Below, piece after piece: positions 27,459-35,187 of a stretch of 64,000 nt of DNA. Numbering within the stretch: the stretch's first letter is position 1; each line of letters begins with the position of its first letter. The stretch covers positions 1 to 64,000 of the forward strand of contig NZ_JOTP01000012.1 in NCBI RefSeq assembly GCF_000715205.1, in the 5' to 3' direction. The notes beneath the pieces were generated by a model that ran no database searches, was not told the DNA's origin, and saw only the letters and a list, made by a program, of their open reading frames with translations. The stretch is from Bacillus zhangzhouensis (GTDB lineage: Bacteria; Bacillota; Bacilli; Bacillales; Bacillaceae). The position numbers were made by a program, and so were the translations under genes.

Positions 27459-27529
27459 ACAAATAAAGAATCGCTTACTCTTTAAAATTAAGGCTTTGTT
27501 CGTATTGATTGTTGCTAATGGCTTAATGA

Positions 27530-27556
27530 AAAAGAGACAGCGTTTTTGCTGTCTCC
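27530..27556. terminator. Terminator after the MepB-like gene
   Basis: GAGACAGC/GCTGTCTC hairpin with a TTTTT loop and T's on the minus strand. A similar hairpin occurs at 28596. Confidence 0.75.
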
Positions 27557-27624
27557 GTTATCCAACTAGAGCCCTTGGCAGTTTAAGTTTATAAATTCGC
27601 AACCTTTTACAGCTTAGAGTTATT

Positions 27625-28134
27625 TTAGTTAGAGTATAGTTTTAATAGCTCTTGTGCTGGCAAACTATTTGTATTGTTCATGCAAACAAAATATTCTAAT
27701 TGCCATTTCTGTGTTTCGATAGCTTGTTTGCTAGCGGGATTTGCCCAGCTAGGGTAAACTCTAATTGCCATTTTTCCTTTTGTAGTATCTGTTTTAAGAA
27801 TATTGTGTTTTACAAGAACTTCTTTCGAAAAAACGAATTGACCAAAATCATTTTCACTAGTAAAGGTATTGATCACTAATAAATCCGTAGCTTTTTCATA
27901 TGAAAAGGGTTGGTTTTTATTTCCCTCATCTTTTTCCCAAAAAGCAACAAACTGTCCTATCTTAGTAGGCGTTATTTTTGCGACTCTAAATCTAATTGAT
28001 TTTGAATTTAGCTGAAACAAACCAGCCCCATAATCCGAATTTTGGACTTCTTCTCGGACAGCTTTTAAGGACAAATGATTAGGTTCATAAAACATTTTAT
28101 TTACATATGTTAACACATTATAAAATTCATTCAC
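27625..28134 (-). CDS. MepB-family protein
   Basis: 169 residues resembling MepB, the third gene of the S. aureus mepRAB multidrug-resistance locus (YGAGLFQLNSKSIRFRVAKITPTKIGQFVAFWEKD core). Biochemical role unknown; no MepR or MepA gene accompanies it here. GTG start at 28134 with GGGGTG upstream. Lies in a block between tnrA and mgtE that B. subtilis lacks, so it is accessory. Confidence 0.7.
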   Translation of the reverse strand: MNEFYNVLTYVNKMFYEPNHLSLKAVREEVQNSDYGAGLFQLNSKSIRFRVAKITPTKIGQFVAFWEKDEGNKNQPFSYEKATDLLVINTFTSENDFGQFVFSKEVLVKHNILKTDTTKGKMAIRVYPSWANPASKQAIETQKWQLEYFVCMNNTNSLPAQELLKLYSN

Positions 28135-28368
28135 TGCTTTACACCCCTTATTTCACACTAATTCCAACACTCTTGAAATCAACATTATCTTAATTTGAAC
28201 GCAATACCAAATTCAAACTTAGTGAAATAAGCTATATAAGCAAAATACATCAGTTGAAATTTCTAATATCGATTAAAGTTGTGAAATTTGCTTTTTTGCA
28301 GGCGTTCAACAACATTTCATTCACATTTTATTTAGAGGTAAATTTCCTATTAAATTCTAAGAACAATG
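28135..28368. other. Gap downstream of a transposase remnant
   Basis: AT-rich, no ORF of note. Together with 28369-28653 it forms a ~520-bp stretch between the MepB-like and cupin genes. Confidence 0.6.
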
Positions 28369-28535
28369 CTATATCAAATACCCGTTTAGGTATTTCGTTG
28401 CTACCCCATTAAATCGTTCCATCCAATCTTTTAATTGTCGATGATAACTATATTAACGTGCTGAACGTGATAAATTTTATGTCGGACATACTCTTTATTA
28501 CGTGCATTGATCGTCTCGTGTTTTATTCCTTTCAT
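28369..28535 (-). pseudogene. IS1595-type transposase C-terminal remnant
   Basis: Minus-strand translation from 28535 gives GIKHETINARNKEYVRHKIY and HVQHVN, and after a one-base shift YHRQLKDWMERFNG then VATKYLNGYL and a stop. This is the C-terminal part of IS1595/ISXO2-like transposases (GIKHETVNA...Y.VQHVN.YH..LK.WM.RF.GVATKYL). The rest is gone and the frame is broken. It marks a decayed insertion sequence next to the accessory genes. Confidence 0.75.
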
Positions 28536-28595
28536 AGTCTATAGTTAGTTGCATATCTGTGCACCGTAAAAGCGGGAATATATGGTGAAGTAGTA

Positions 28596-28625
28596 AAAAG
28601 AGACAGCGATTGCTGCCTCTTTTTG
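28596..28625. terminator. Terminator after the cupin gene
   Basis: AAAAAGAG-CAGC/GCTG-CTCTTTTT hairpin, bidirectional. Confidence 0.8.
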
Positions 28626-28653
28626 AACTAAAGCACCTGTTAAGTGCAATGAT

Positions 28654-29025
28654 CTAGTGTTCATTCATTCGTTCAGGAATCGAAACGGTTCGTTCATTGA
28701 CCACATTCCCCGTGTTTAGAGTCGTTTTGGGTTCGATTAATAGCAAATGAACTTCCTCTTCAGCAATTGGTTGATGTTCAATTCCTTTAGGTATCACAAT
28801 AAACTCTCCTTCATTAAGAGCGATTTCACTATCCCTAAAACGGATGACCAGATGCCCTTTACATACAAAGAACATTTCGTCCTCGTCATCATGGTGATGC
28901 CAAATGAATTCACCCTTAATCTTTACCATTTTAATGTATGAATCGTTCAACTCTCCGCTTATTCTAGGATTCCAATAATCATTTATTTGCAAAAATTTTT
29001 CTTGGACATTCACCTTTGAAATCAA
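28654..29025 (-). CDS. Single-domain cupin protein
   Basis: 123 residues with the two cupin motifs: FIWHHHDDEDEMFFVCKGHL (His, His, Glu metal ligands) and FIVIPKGIEHQPIAEEE (His). Small cupins of this kind bind metal or small ligands; the substrate is unknown. TTG start at 29025 with GAGGAGGGG upstream. Divergently transcribed from a LysR gene 195 bp away, which probably controls it. Confidence 0.75.
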   Translation of the reverse strand: MISKVNVQEKFLQINDYWNPRISGELNDSYIKMVKIKGEFIWHHHDDEDEMFFVCKGHLVIRFRDSEIALNEGEFIVIPKGIEHQPIAEEEVHLLLIEPKTTLNTGNVVNERTVSIPERMNEH

Positions 29026-29220
29026 TAGATCCCCTCCTCATTAATTGGAAACGTGTGTTTTTATAAAATCACCTTTCTTCCATTCCCCTCCTCACGATTA
29101 AATAACAAGGTACGCAAAATCCTCTTGTATAATTAAGTTTACATACTTCAGTGGATCACGTAAAATCAAAAAATAGCTTATAGATCATCATAATTAGTGA
29201 TGCAAAAAGGGAGAGTTGTT

Positions 29221-30084
29221 TTGGATATTAAATCTTTGGAAGTATTTAAAGCAGTAGCCATTGAACAAAGCATTACAAAAGCTGCTAAGAAATTAAATTA
29301 TGTGCAGTCAAATGTCACTGCACGAATACAACGTCTTGAACAAGAATTAGGTGTTCCTCTTCTATATCGATATCACAAGAAGATATCCTTAACGCCTGCA
29401 GGACGTGAACTGTTGCCATATGTAAACAAATTACTCTATGATTTCGAAGAAGCGATAGAGGCAGTACAACTTTCCTCTACTCCACGGGGAACTTTACACA
29501 TTGGGGCTATAGAGTCAACTGCTTCTACAAGATTGCCAAAAATTTTTGCAGAATATCATAAGAATTTTCCACAAGTAGAATTGAGCATGTATATGGCACC
29601 TACTGTAGATCAGGTGAGTGCCATTCTCAACTACAAGGTAGACGGCGCATTGGTAGATGGTCCAATTCTTCATCCAGAAATTATTGAGTACCCTGTATTG
29701 GAGGAATCCCTAGTTCTAATTACAAGCTACTCTCAGGAGCAATTCCAGGTGGAATCAATTTTACATGAACCGTTGCTCTCGTCATTTGCGCATTGCATCT
29801 ATTTGGGACGTTGGCAGCAATGGCTTGAGAGCAATGGCTTTGCTCCTATGAAGGTAATGGAATATGGTACTTTAGAGGGTGTCCTTAAATGCGTAGAAAA
29901 TGGGCTAGGAGTCACTGTATTACCAAAATCTATGGTTGAATCTCGGGTGCAAGGCAGATTTACCTGTCATCCATTACCGGACCCACATAGAATAGTGCCC
30001 ACTGTATTGATAAGACGTCGCGATTCTTACATGACCAGTGCTCTCTCACGATTTATGGAGTTGATGGGCATAACTAATATGTGA
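29221..30084 (+). CDS. LysR-family transcriptional regulator
   Basis: 287 residues: N-terminal winged helix (DIKSLEVFKAVAIEQSITKAAKKLNYVQSNVTARIQRLEQELGVPLL split over about 1-60) and a C-terminal periplasmic-binding-like effector domain. I start at TTG 29221 (GGGAGAG upstream). Similar to CzcR/YwqM-type regulators. Effector unknown. Divergent layout with the cupin gene suggests that gene as target. Confidence 0.8.
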   Translation: MDIKSLEVFKAVAIEQSITKAAKKLNYVQSNVTARIQRLEQELGVPLLYRYHKKISLTPAGRELLPYVNKLLYDFEEAIEAVQLSSTPRGTLHIGAIESTASTRLPKIFAEYHKNFPQVELSMYMAPTVDQVSAILNYKVDGALVDGPILHPEIIEYPVLEESLVLITSYSQEQFQVESILHEPLLSSFAHCIYLGRWQQWLESNGFAPMKVMEYGTLEGVLKCVENGLGVTVLPKSMVESRVQGRFTCHPLPDPHRIVPTVLIRRRDSYMTSALSRFMELMGITNM

Positions 30085-30128
30085 TCGGTGACAGATAGTG
30101 GTTTTAGTAAACAAGATCATTTATGGCA

Positions 30129-30177
30129 AAAAAAGAGGATAGATAGAGCACGGTTATTTCAGCTCTTCTATCCTTTT
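30129..30177 (+). terminator. Terminator of the LysR gene
   Basis: AAAGAGGATAGA...GAGC pairs with GCTC...TCTATCCTTTT around a 10-base loop. Confidence 0.75.
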
Positions 30178-30221
30178 AAATCATATAATTTGACATTTAT
30201 TATGGCTTTTGAATGATTTTT

Positions 30222-30620
30222 TTATTTAGAGGAAGCATCAGTTCCTTCAACGACCCCTACAAAGTCAATCAGCACGCCGCCTTTTTCTGGATCTTCTTTC
30301 ACCCGGAGGGCAAGTGCCTTTTTCTTCCCGGTTTTTGTATCTTCATAATTTGCATGGAACACGTGAATGCTGGCTTCTTCCAATTGAAAATCCTCATAAG
30401 AAAGCCTGTCTATGCCCCATTCTTTTTTCAGTTTCAACATGTCATCCGGGCTCGGGACCGCACCTTCGACGTAGACATCTTCCATTTTTCTTTTATTTCC
30501 TTCGGTGATGGCTTCAAGCATACGCTCTGCAGCAACAAGCCTCCTGTCTTTCCCTTCGTCTTCCCTTTGACATGCACTCAGCAAAAGAATACACATCAAA
30601 ATGAATAAGAACTTCTTCAT
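30222..30620 (-). CDS. Small lipoprotein, unknown
   Basis: 132 residues with a lipoprotein signal: KKFLFILMCILLLSAC, lipobox LSAC with Cys17. The remaining domain (mature ~115 residues, charged) contains GNKRKMEDVY and resembles DUF4878/NTF2-like lipoproteins only loosely. Ribosome-binding site GGAGAAGGTGGGAGAG. No neighbour hints at its role; absent from this place in B. subtilis. Confidence 0.75.
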   Translation of the reverse strand: MKKFLFILMCILLLSACQREDEGKDRRLVAAERMLEAITEGNKRKMEDVYVEGAVPSPDDMLKLKKEWGIDRLSYEDFQLEEASIHVFHANYEDTKTGKKKALALRVKEDPEKGGVLIDFVGVVEGTDASSK

Positions 30621-30684
30621 ATTTCTCTCCCACCTTCTCCTTAAAATGTAAAGGATGAAAGCGCTATATGCAATCTTTATTCAA

Positions 30685-30720
30685 AAAAGACTGTAAAACG
30701 TCACGTTTTACAGTCTTTTT
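30685..30720. terminator. mgtE terminator
   Basis: AAAAAGACTGTAAAACG/CGTTTTACAGTCTTTTT perfect stem with a 3-base loop, right after the mgtE stop. Confidence 0.95.
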
Positions 30721-30721
30721 G

Positions 30722-32080
30722 CTACATCAGTGTATGAAGGAACGCTGTGGCAATGCCAAAATAGATCAGCAGTGATAAAATATCATTCAATGTTGTAATC
30801 AGCGGTCCAGATGCAATAGCCGGATCCACGTTTAATCTGTGTAAAATAATGGGCACGATAGTACCTGCCATTGTTCCAATAATGAGTGTCGCAAGGAGCG
30901 AGGAACCAACCACAAAGCCTAAAATCATATTGCCCTGCCAAACCATCGCGACAACTGTAATAATGATTGAACAGACAATCCCAATGTAAATACTTGTTCT
31001 CAGCTCTCTAAAAATAAGGCGCATAATGGTTTTTTTCGTTAATTCTTCTTTTGAAAGCCCTCTAATAACGACCGCAAGAGACTGTGTACCTGTATTCCCT
31101 GTCATCCCTGCAATCATCGGCATGAAGAAAGCAAGAGCAACAACTTGCTGAAGCGTATCTTCAAAATAATTTAAAATACTGCCTGAAATCAATCCAATGA
31201 ATAAGAGCAAAATGAGCCATGGGAGACGGCGGTATGCCGCAACAAATGACGGTGTTTCAAACGTGATATCTTTACCAGAGGCAGCAAACTTCTCATAGTC
31301 TTCTCCTGCCTCTTGAATGACGACATCAATGATATCATCGACTGTGACAATTCCGACAAGGACATTGTTCTCTTCCACAACAGGAATGGCGAGGAAATCA
31401 TACCGTTCAATCAGCTTTGCAATTTCTTCCTGGTCTTGAAATGCTCCGACGGCAATGACTCTTGTAAACATGAGATCCTGCACTTTTTCATCCGGTTCAC
31501 CTAAAATAAGGTCACGGTAAGAGAGGACACCTACAAGCTGTTTTTGATCATTGATCACATATAAGTAGTTAATCGATTCTGCAATTTCAGCAAAACTTTT
31601 CAGCTTCACAACCGCATCCTGAACCGTATAATGCTGAGGAATCCATACATACCGGTTGGTCATGATCCGGCCTGCTGTCTCTGCAGGGTAATTCATCAGA
31701 AGCTGGACGGCTTTTGACTCCTCCGCTTCCATGTTTGATAAAAGCTGATCTTTTAGCTCATCATCCATTTCATCAAACAAGTTGGCTAAGTCATCGTTAT
31801 CCATTTTGTTTGTAACGAAGGTAGCTTTGTCTTTCCCTACTTTTTCAAGAACGATCTCTTGATATTCCCGCTCAAGCTCACCCATCATTTCCGTTACATC
31901 ATCGACTGTTAAAAAACTGAGAAAGCGTCCGCGGTGTTTTTCTGGAAGCTCTTTAAATAAATAGGCCATGTCATACGGCTGAAGCTCTTCCATAATGTTT
32001 TTAAATTCTTTGCGTTTTCCATCTCTTAATAAAATAATGATTCTTAAAATGAGTTCATCGTACGTAATGTTCTGTATCAT
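30722..32080 (-). CDS. mgtE: Mg2+ channel/transporter MgtE
   Basis: 452 residues in the usual order: N domain (about 1-130), two CBS domains (about 137-260) whose acidic faces sense cytosolic Mg2+, plug helix, and five C-terminal transmembrane helices with the pore motif PMIAGMTGNTGTQSLAV. Main Mg2+ importer in B. subtilis (ykoK). Under M-box control. A short ORF with a strong ribosome-binding site ends inside the mgtE Shine-Dalgarno. Confidence 0.95.
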   Translation of the reverse strand: MIQNITYDELILRIIILLRDGKRKEFKNIMEELQPYDMAYLFKELPEKHRGRFLSFLTVDDVTEMMGELEREYQEIVLEKVGKDKATFVTNKMDNDDLANLFDEMDDELKDQLLSNMEAEESKAVQLLMNYPAETAGRIMTNRYVWIPQHYTVQDAVVKLKSFAEIAESINYLYVINDQKQLVGVLSYRDLILGEPDEKVQDLMFTRVIAVGAFQDQEEIAKLIERYDFLAIPVVEENNVLVGIVTVDDIIDVVIQEAGEDYEKFAASGKDITFETPSFVAAYRRLPWLILLLFIGLISGSILNYFEDTLQQVVALAFFMPMIAGMTGNTGTQSLAVVIRGLSKEELTKKTIMRLIFRELRTSIYIGIVCSIIITVVAMVWQGNMILGFVVGSSLLATLIIGTMAGTIVPIILHRLNVDPAIASGPLITTLNDILSLLIYFGIATAFLHTLM

Positions 32081-32085
32081 TGCTG

Positions 32086-32211
32086 TTACCTCCCCAAAGT
32101 CAGGAGATACCCGAATCCCTTAGAACGTGCGGGGTCAGGATCTCCTCTATCTGATGTCTCAATTTGATCTTTTGACATAATCTCTATGTGTCTCGAATCG
32201 GGATGATCCAT
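32086..32211 (-). CDS. Leader ORF, 41 residues, between M-box and mgtE
   Basis: ATG at 32211 is preceded by AAAAGGAGGTG at ideal spacing. The product MDHPDSRHIEIMSKDQIETS... contains DRGDPDPARSKG and ends LTLGR. Its TAA lies within the mgtE Shine-Dalgarno (GGGGAGGTAA), eight bases from the mgtE ATG, so the two must be translationally linked. Not recognised from databases I recall. DPDP/EPDP-type acidic-proline nascent chains destabilise ribosomes at low Mg2+ in the enterobacterial MgtL leader; a similar role here is a hypothesis. Confidence 0.6.
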   Translation of the reverse strand: MDHPDSRHIEIMSKDQIETSDRGDPDPARSKGFGYLLTLGR

Positions 32212-32232
32212 CCCCACACCTCCTTTTCTTAT

Positions 32233-32450
32233 AAAAAAGCACCTTCAACCGAATGAAGGCGCTTTGTAAGCATGGCAAAATAAACACTTGCTCCTTCAAT
32301 CGTAGAGCTTTAGCACTGTATGGCATAGGATAAATCCAGCTGCATTAAAAATCACCTTATGTCGATGATTTCTGTTGACCCATTGGCGTCTTTGGACATT
32401 TTTGGGCAGCAGCGTATCTCCATACAGGAGCCTCACCTAACGAAGTCTCA
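32233..32450 (-). ncRNA. M-box (ykoK) Mg2+ riboswitch and terminator
   Basis: Minus-strand landmarks: CTTCGTTAGGTGAGGCTCC, ATGGAGATACGCTGCTGCCC, AAAGACGCCAATGGGTCAAC and AATGCAGCTGGA. The terminator AAAGCGCCTTCA/TGAAGGTGCTTTTTT is at 32266-32233. Mg2+ promotes termination in this class. Confidence 0.96.
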
Positions 32451-32466
32451 TATTGTTAACACACTG

Positions 32467-32495
32467 AGATTACAGAAAAAGCGTAATGATGTCAA
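32467..32495 (-). promoter_or_regulatory. SigA promoter of the M-box leader
   Basis: TTGACA (32495-32490) and TAATCT (32472-32467), 17-bp spacer, minus strand. Confidence 0.75.
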
Positions 32496-32538
32496 TAAGC
32501 AAGATGCCAAGTCTCGTCATGTATTCGCTTACTTTTCA

Positions 32539-32577
32539 AAAAAAAGAGCGATAGACAAGTTGACCATCGCCCTTTCA
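32539..32577 (-). terminator. Terminator of the 46-residue small gene
   Basis: GGGCGAT/ATCGCTC stem with an AAAAAAAA run on the plus strand (T's on minus). Confidence 0.75.
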
Positions 32578-32583
32578 TGCCTT

Positions 32584-32724
32584 TTATTCCTCTTCCGGCT
32601 GATTCAAATCCTCTTGGGAGAGGAGATGAAAGGAATCATGCAAAAACAAAGCATATCCTTCTCCATCAGGATGCGGAACATATTCCGCATAGTCCATTGT
32701 CTGTTCTTCTTCTTTTTTCTTCAT
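32584..32724 (-). CDS. Small acidic protein, 46 residues
   Basis: MKKKEEEQTMDYAEYVPHPD..., ending NQPEEE. Preceded by AAAGGAGG at good spacing and followed by its own terminator, so it looks like a real one-gene unit. Very acidic with YAEYVPHPDGEGYALFLHDS as the middle. Not recognised. Confidence 0.6.
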   Translation of the reverse strand: MKKKEEEQTMDYAEYVPHPDGEGYALFLHDSFHLLSQEDLNQPEEE

Positions 32725-32899
32725 ATTCTCTCGCCTCCTTTCCCGTAGTTTGTCCTAATGAAAAAACCTTACACATAAAAGTGTAAGGAGTGATTTGTAT
32801 AAAACAGCTGAGCTCATAAAGATGCGGTATATGTTTTCAAACATAATCATTACAGTTCTAGCTCTCATTAGATTCATCTTCGTTCCATTTTTGCTTAAC

Positions 32900-33064
32900 T
32901 TTTGTTTCTTACATCTATTGTCTTTCTCATTCATTGGGCTTCCACTGGAAGGGATTGCTCTTTTAATGACAGCTGATTTTATCATGGACATGGCGAGAAC
33001 AACAACTAATGTCATTGGCAATGCACTGGCAACCGTCGCTGAGAGAGGTACCACCATTGATTGA
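32900..33064 (+). pseudogene. Remnant of a Na+/H+:dicarboxylate symporter (SDF) gene
   Basis: The reading GLPLEGIALLMTADFIMDMA followed by RTTTNVIGNALATV is the C-terminal HP2/TM8 signature of DAACS transporters such as GltT or DctP (GLPLEGIALI.G.DRILDMART..NV.G). The ~350 residues that should precede it are missing, so this is a truncated fragment. Confidence is in family, not in which member. Confidence 0.7.
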
Positions 33065-33110
33065 TCACACAATGTATAATACTAAGTATAAGAATTGAAT
33101 ATTGGGGGAT

Positions 33111-34409
33111 ATGATGATGAATGAAACTAAACTAAACATGCACTTTTCAAATGATTTATTAAAAAAAGTAAGAGAACATTTTTTATATATTGATGAGGAT
33201 CCTATCCTCAAAAAGGAACGGCTTTTTTTTGATAATGCAGGTGGCTCTCTTCGTCTAAAACAGGCAAATCATATATTTTCAATCATTGAAGGCATCCCAG
33301 ATTGTTCTGAAAGAAATCATAAAACTGCAAAACACTTGATTGATATCCAGAAAAAAGGGATTGTTGATCTTCAAACCATTTTTAACGTTAAACAAGGAAG
33401 CTTCGCCACATATCTGACAGCATCACAGGCTATCTTTCAAACTACGGGTGTCATTGCAGAACATATTCAAGGAACAAATATTGTCACAACATCCTTAGAA
33501 CATCCAGCAGCTTATGACGCAGCTAGTTTTTATGCAAATAAATTAAACAAGGAGCTGAGAGTGGCCAAGTCTAATCCTTTAACAGGCGGAGTGAACGTAG
33601 AAGACATCTTGGCATTAATCGATCAAGATACTGTTCTTCTAAGTGTCATCTATGCTTCGAATATCTCTGGTGCTATTTTAGACATTGAACAAATTGTACA
33701 AGAGGCAAGAAAAAAGAACCCAAACTTATTTATCATTGTTGATGCCGTTCAACATGCACCTCATGGTTTAATTGACATTGAAAAAACACCTGTTGATGTG
33801 ATAAATTTTGCCCCATATAAATTTTTTGGTGTTAGAGGCTGCGGGGTTGCTTATTTATCGGAAAGAGCTGCTCTTCTCCCTCATCATAAGTTAAAAGGAA
33901 AGAAAGAAACTGAATGGGAGCTAGGAAGTCCAGCACCTGCACATTATGCGGCTATTAGCGCAATTGTTGATTATGTGTGCTGGCTTGGTGGTCATTTTAC
34001 GACAGTGAATGCCAGACGACAGTTATTTGCAGCAGGTATGGAAGCTATCGCAAAACAAGAAAGATCTTTATTAAAAATAATGCTAGACGGGACACCCAAC
34101 GTAAAAGGGCTAAGAGAGATCGAAGGCGTTACCGTGCATCTTGATGACCATGATTTATCAAAAAAAGATTTCATCGTAGCCATATCAATAGAAGGAACAA
34201 ACCATGAGGATGCAGTAAGACAATATGAACAGCATGGTGTGATCGTATATGAAAGGGTGAATACAAGCATTTATTCTAAAAGGATGCTGGATTCCTTTGG
34301 AATGAAAGGAGCTATTAGAATATCACCTCTCCATTGTCATCATATTCAAGAGATTGAGACGTTTTTAAGAACAACTGAAATGATAAGCAGTCAACATAAA
34401 AAGCATTAA
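33111..34409 (+). CDS. Class V aminotransferase (cysteine desulfurase-like)
   Basis: About 432 residues, PLP enzyme of the NifS/Csd fold group. FFDNAGGSLRLKQ at the N terminus and the PLP Lys in NFAPYKFFGVRGCG fit the VC1184-like subfamily of cysteine desulfurase-like proteins. The usual catalytic Cys loop is not recognisable, so desulfurase activity is uncertain. Three tandem ATGs at 33111/33114/33117 follow TTGGGGGA. Located in a lineage-specific stretch between mgtE and ykoJ; may be transferred. Confidence 0.75.
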   Translation: MMMNETKLNMHFSNDLLKKVREHFLYIDEDPILKKERLFFDNAGGSLRLKQANHIFSIIEGIPDCSERNHKTAKHLIDIQKKGIVDLQTIFNVKQGSFATYLTASQAIFQTTGVIAEHIQGTNIVTTSLEHPAAYDAASFYANKLNKELRVAKSNPLTGGVNVEDILALIDQDTVLLSVIYASNISGAILDIEQIVQEARKKNPNLFIIVDAVQHAPHGLIDIEKTPVDVINFAPYKFFGVRGCGVAYLSERAALLPHHKLKGKKETEWELGSPAPAHYAAISAIVDYVCWLGGHFTTVNARRQLFAAGMEAIAKQERSLLKIMLDGTPNVKGLREIEGVTVHLDDHDLSKKDFIVAISIEGTNHEDAVRQYEQHGVIVYERVNTSIYSKRMLDSFGMKGAIRISPLHCHHIQEIETFLRTTEMISSQHKKH

Positions 34410-34500
34410 CATGCTTGGTGTACAGATATATGGAAGTAAGCTATTCAGTTTAAAAGTTGATATTCATTTGCACTTGTATACAATCATTTAAGTAAAAATA

Positions 34501-34546
34501 GCGGTCTGAACCAGCTATCCATGATGGATAAATGGTTCAGACCGCA
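34501..34546. terminator. Long hairpin between convergent genes
   Basis: GCGGTCTGAACCA/TGGTTCAGACCGC perfect 13-bp stem, with an inner ATCCATGATGGAT hairpin in the loop. The T-run is weak; position between convergent genes suggests termination. Confidence 0.65.
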
Positions 34547-34575
34547 TAAAAATTTATCTTAGGATTGCAGGCGGA

Positions 34576-35094
34576 TTAATCATCCCATTCTTGCTTCAGG
34601 ATTTTGCCTGTTTTAGCGGAAATCTCAAAATCAACTTCCTCGCCGCCTGGTGTAGTGATTTCAACTTCATAAATGTACACACCATTTTCTTTATCTAAAT
34701 CTGAATCTGTAACTGTGCCTTTTACTTTTGCAAGGGCAATTTGTTCAGCCTGCTTTTTGGTGATTTTCACATTTTGTTTCTTTTCTTTCACTGGATCATT
34801 CAGCGCTTTTCCTGTTTTTGCATCGACATATACTTTATATTCAAAGCCGCCTTTTTTAATCTCGACCTCATACACCCATTTTCCTTTTTTACGCTCAAGG
34901 TCCACATCATCCACATAGCCTTTCACAACTTTTAATGCTGCTTTTTCAGCTTGTTTCTTTGAGACAAACGATGATTTCTTTTGCACCACTTGCTCGGCGT
35001 TTGCTGTTTGATTTGTATTTTGCGCTTGAAGTGTGAAACCACCTGCGACAAGAGTTCCTGTTAATGCTGTAGCTACTAGTACTTTTTTCATCAT
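34576..35094 (-). CDS. ykoJ: Secreted PepSY-domain protein YkoJ
   Basis: 172 residues from ATG 35094 (GAGGAGG eight bases ahead). N-terminal signal peptide (about 1-30) and two PepSY repeats (about 38-95 and 103-165), each with the pattern KQAEKAALK...VYEVEI...VDAKTGK. PepSY domains are thought to inhibit proteases or sense peptides outside the membrane. Follows ykoI and belongs to the ykoGHI neighbourhood. Confidence 0.82.
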   Translation of the reverse strand: MMKKVLVATALTGTLVAGGFTLQAQNTNQTANAEQVVQKKSSFVSKKQAEKAALKVVKGYVDDVDLERKKGKWVYEVEIKKGGFEYKVYVDAKTGKALNDPVKEKKQNVKITKKQAEQIALAKVKGTVTDSDLDKENGVYIYEVEITTPGGEEVDFEISAKTGKILKQEWDD

Positions 35095-35187
35095 GTTCAT
35101 TTCCTCCTCTGTTTGATTTCTCCTTTATCTTAATAAAACAAGATGATAAAGGAAGGAAAGAAACATGAGAATATCATGAGAAAAGGA

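Noticed and set aside
30213-30608. Plus-strand ORF opposite the lipoprotein gene
   Set aside because: The minus frame has a signal peptide, lipobox and ribosome-binding site; the plus frame has none.
32755-33072. 105-codon minus ORF opposite the symporter remnant
   Set aside because: Low-complexity translation; the plus strand carries the SDF signature.
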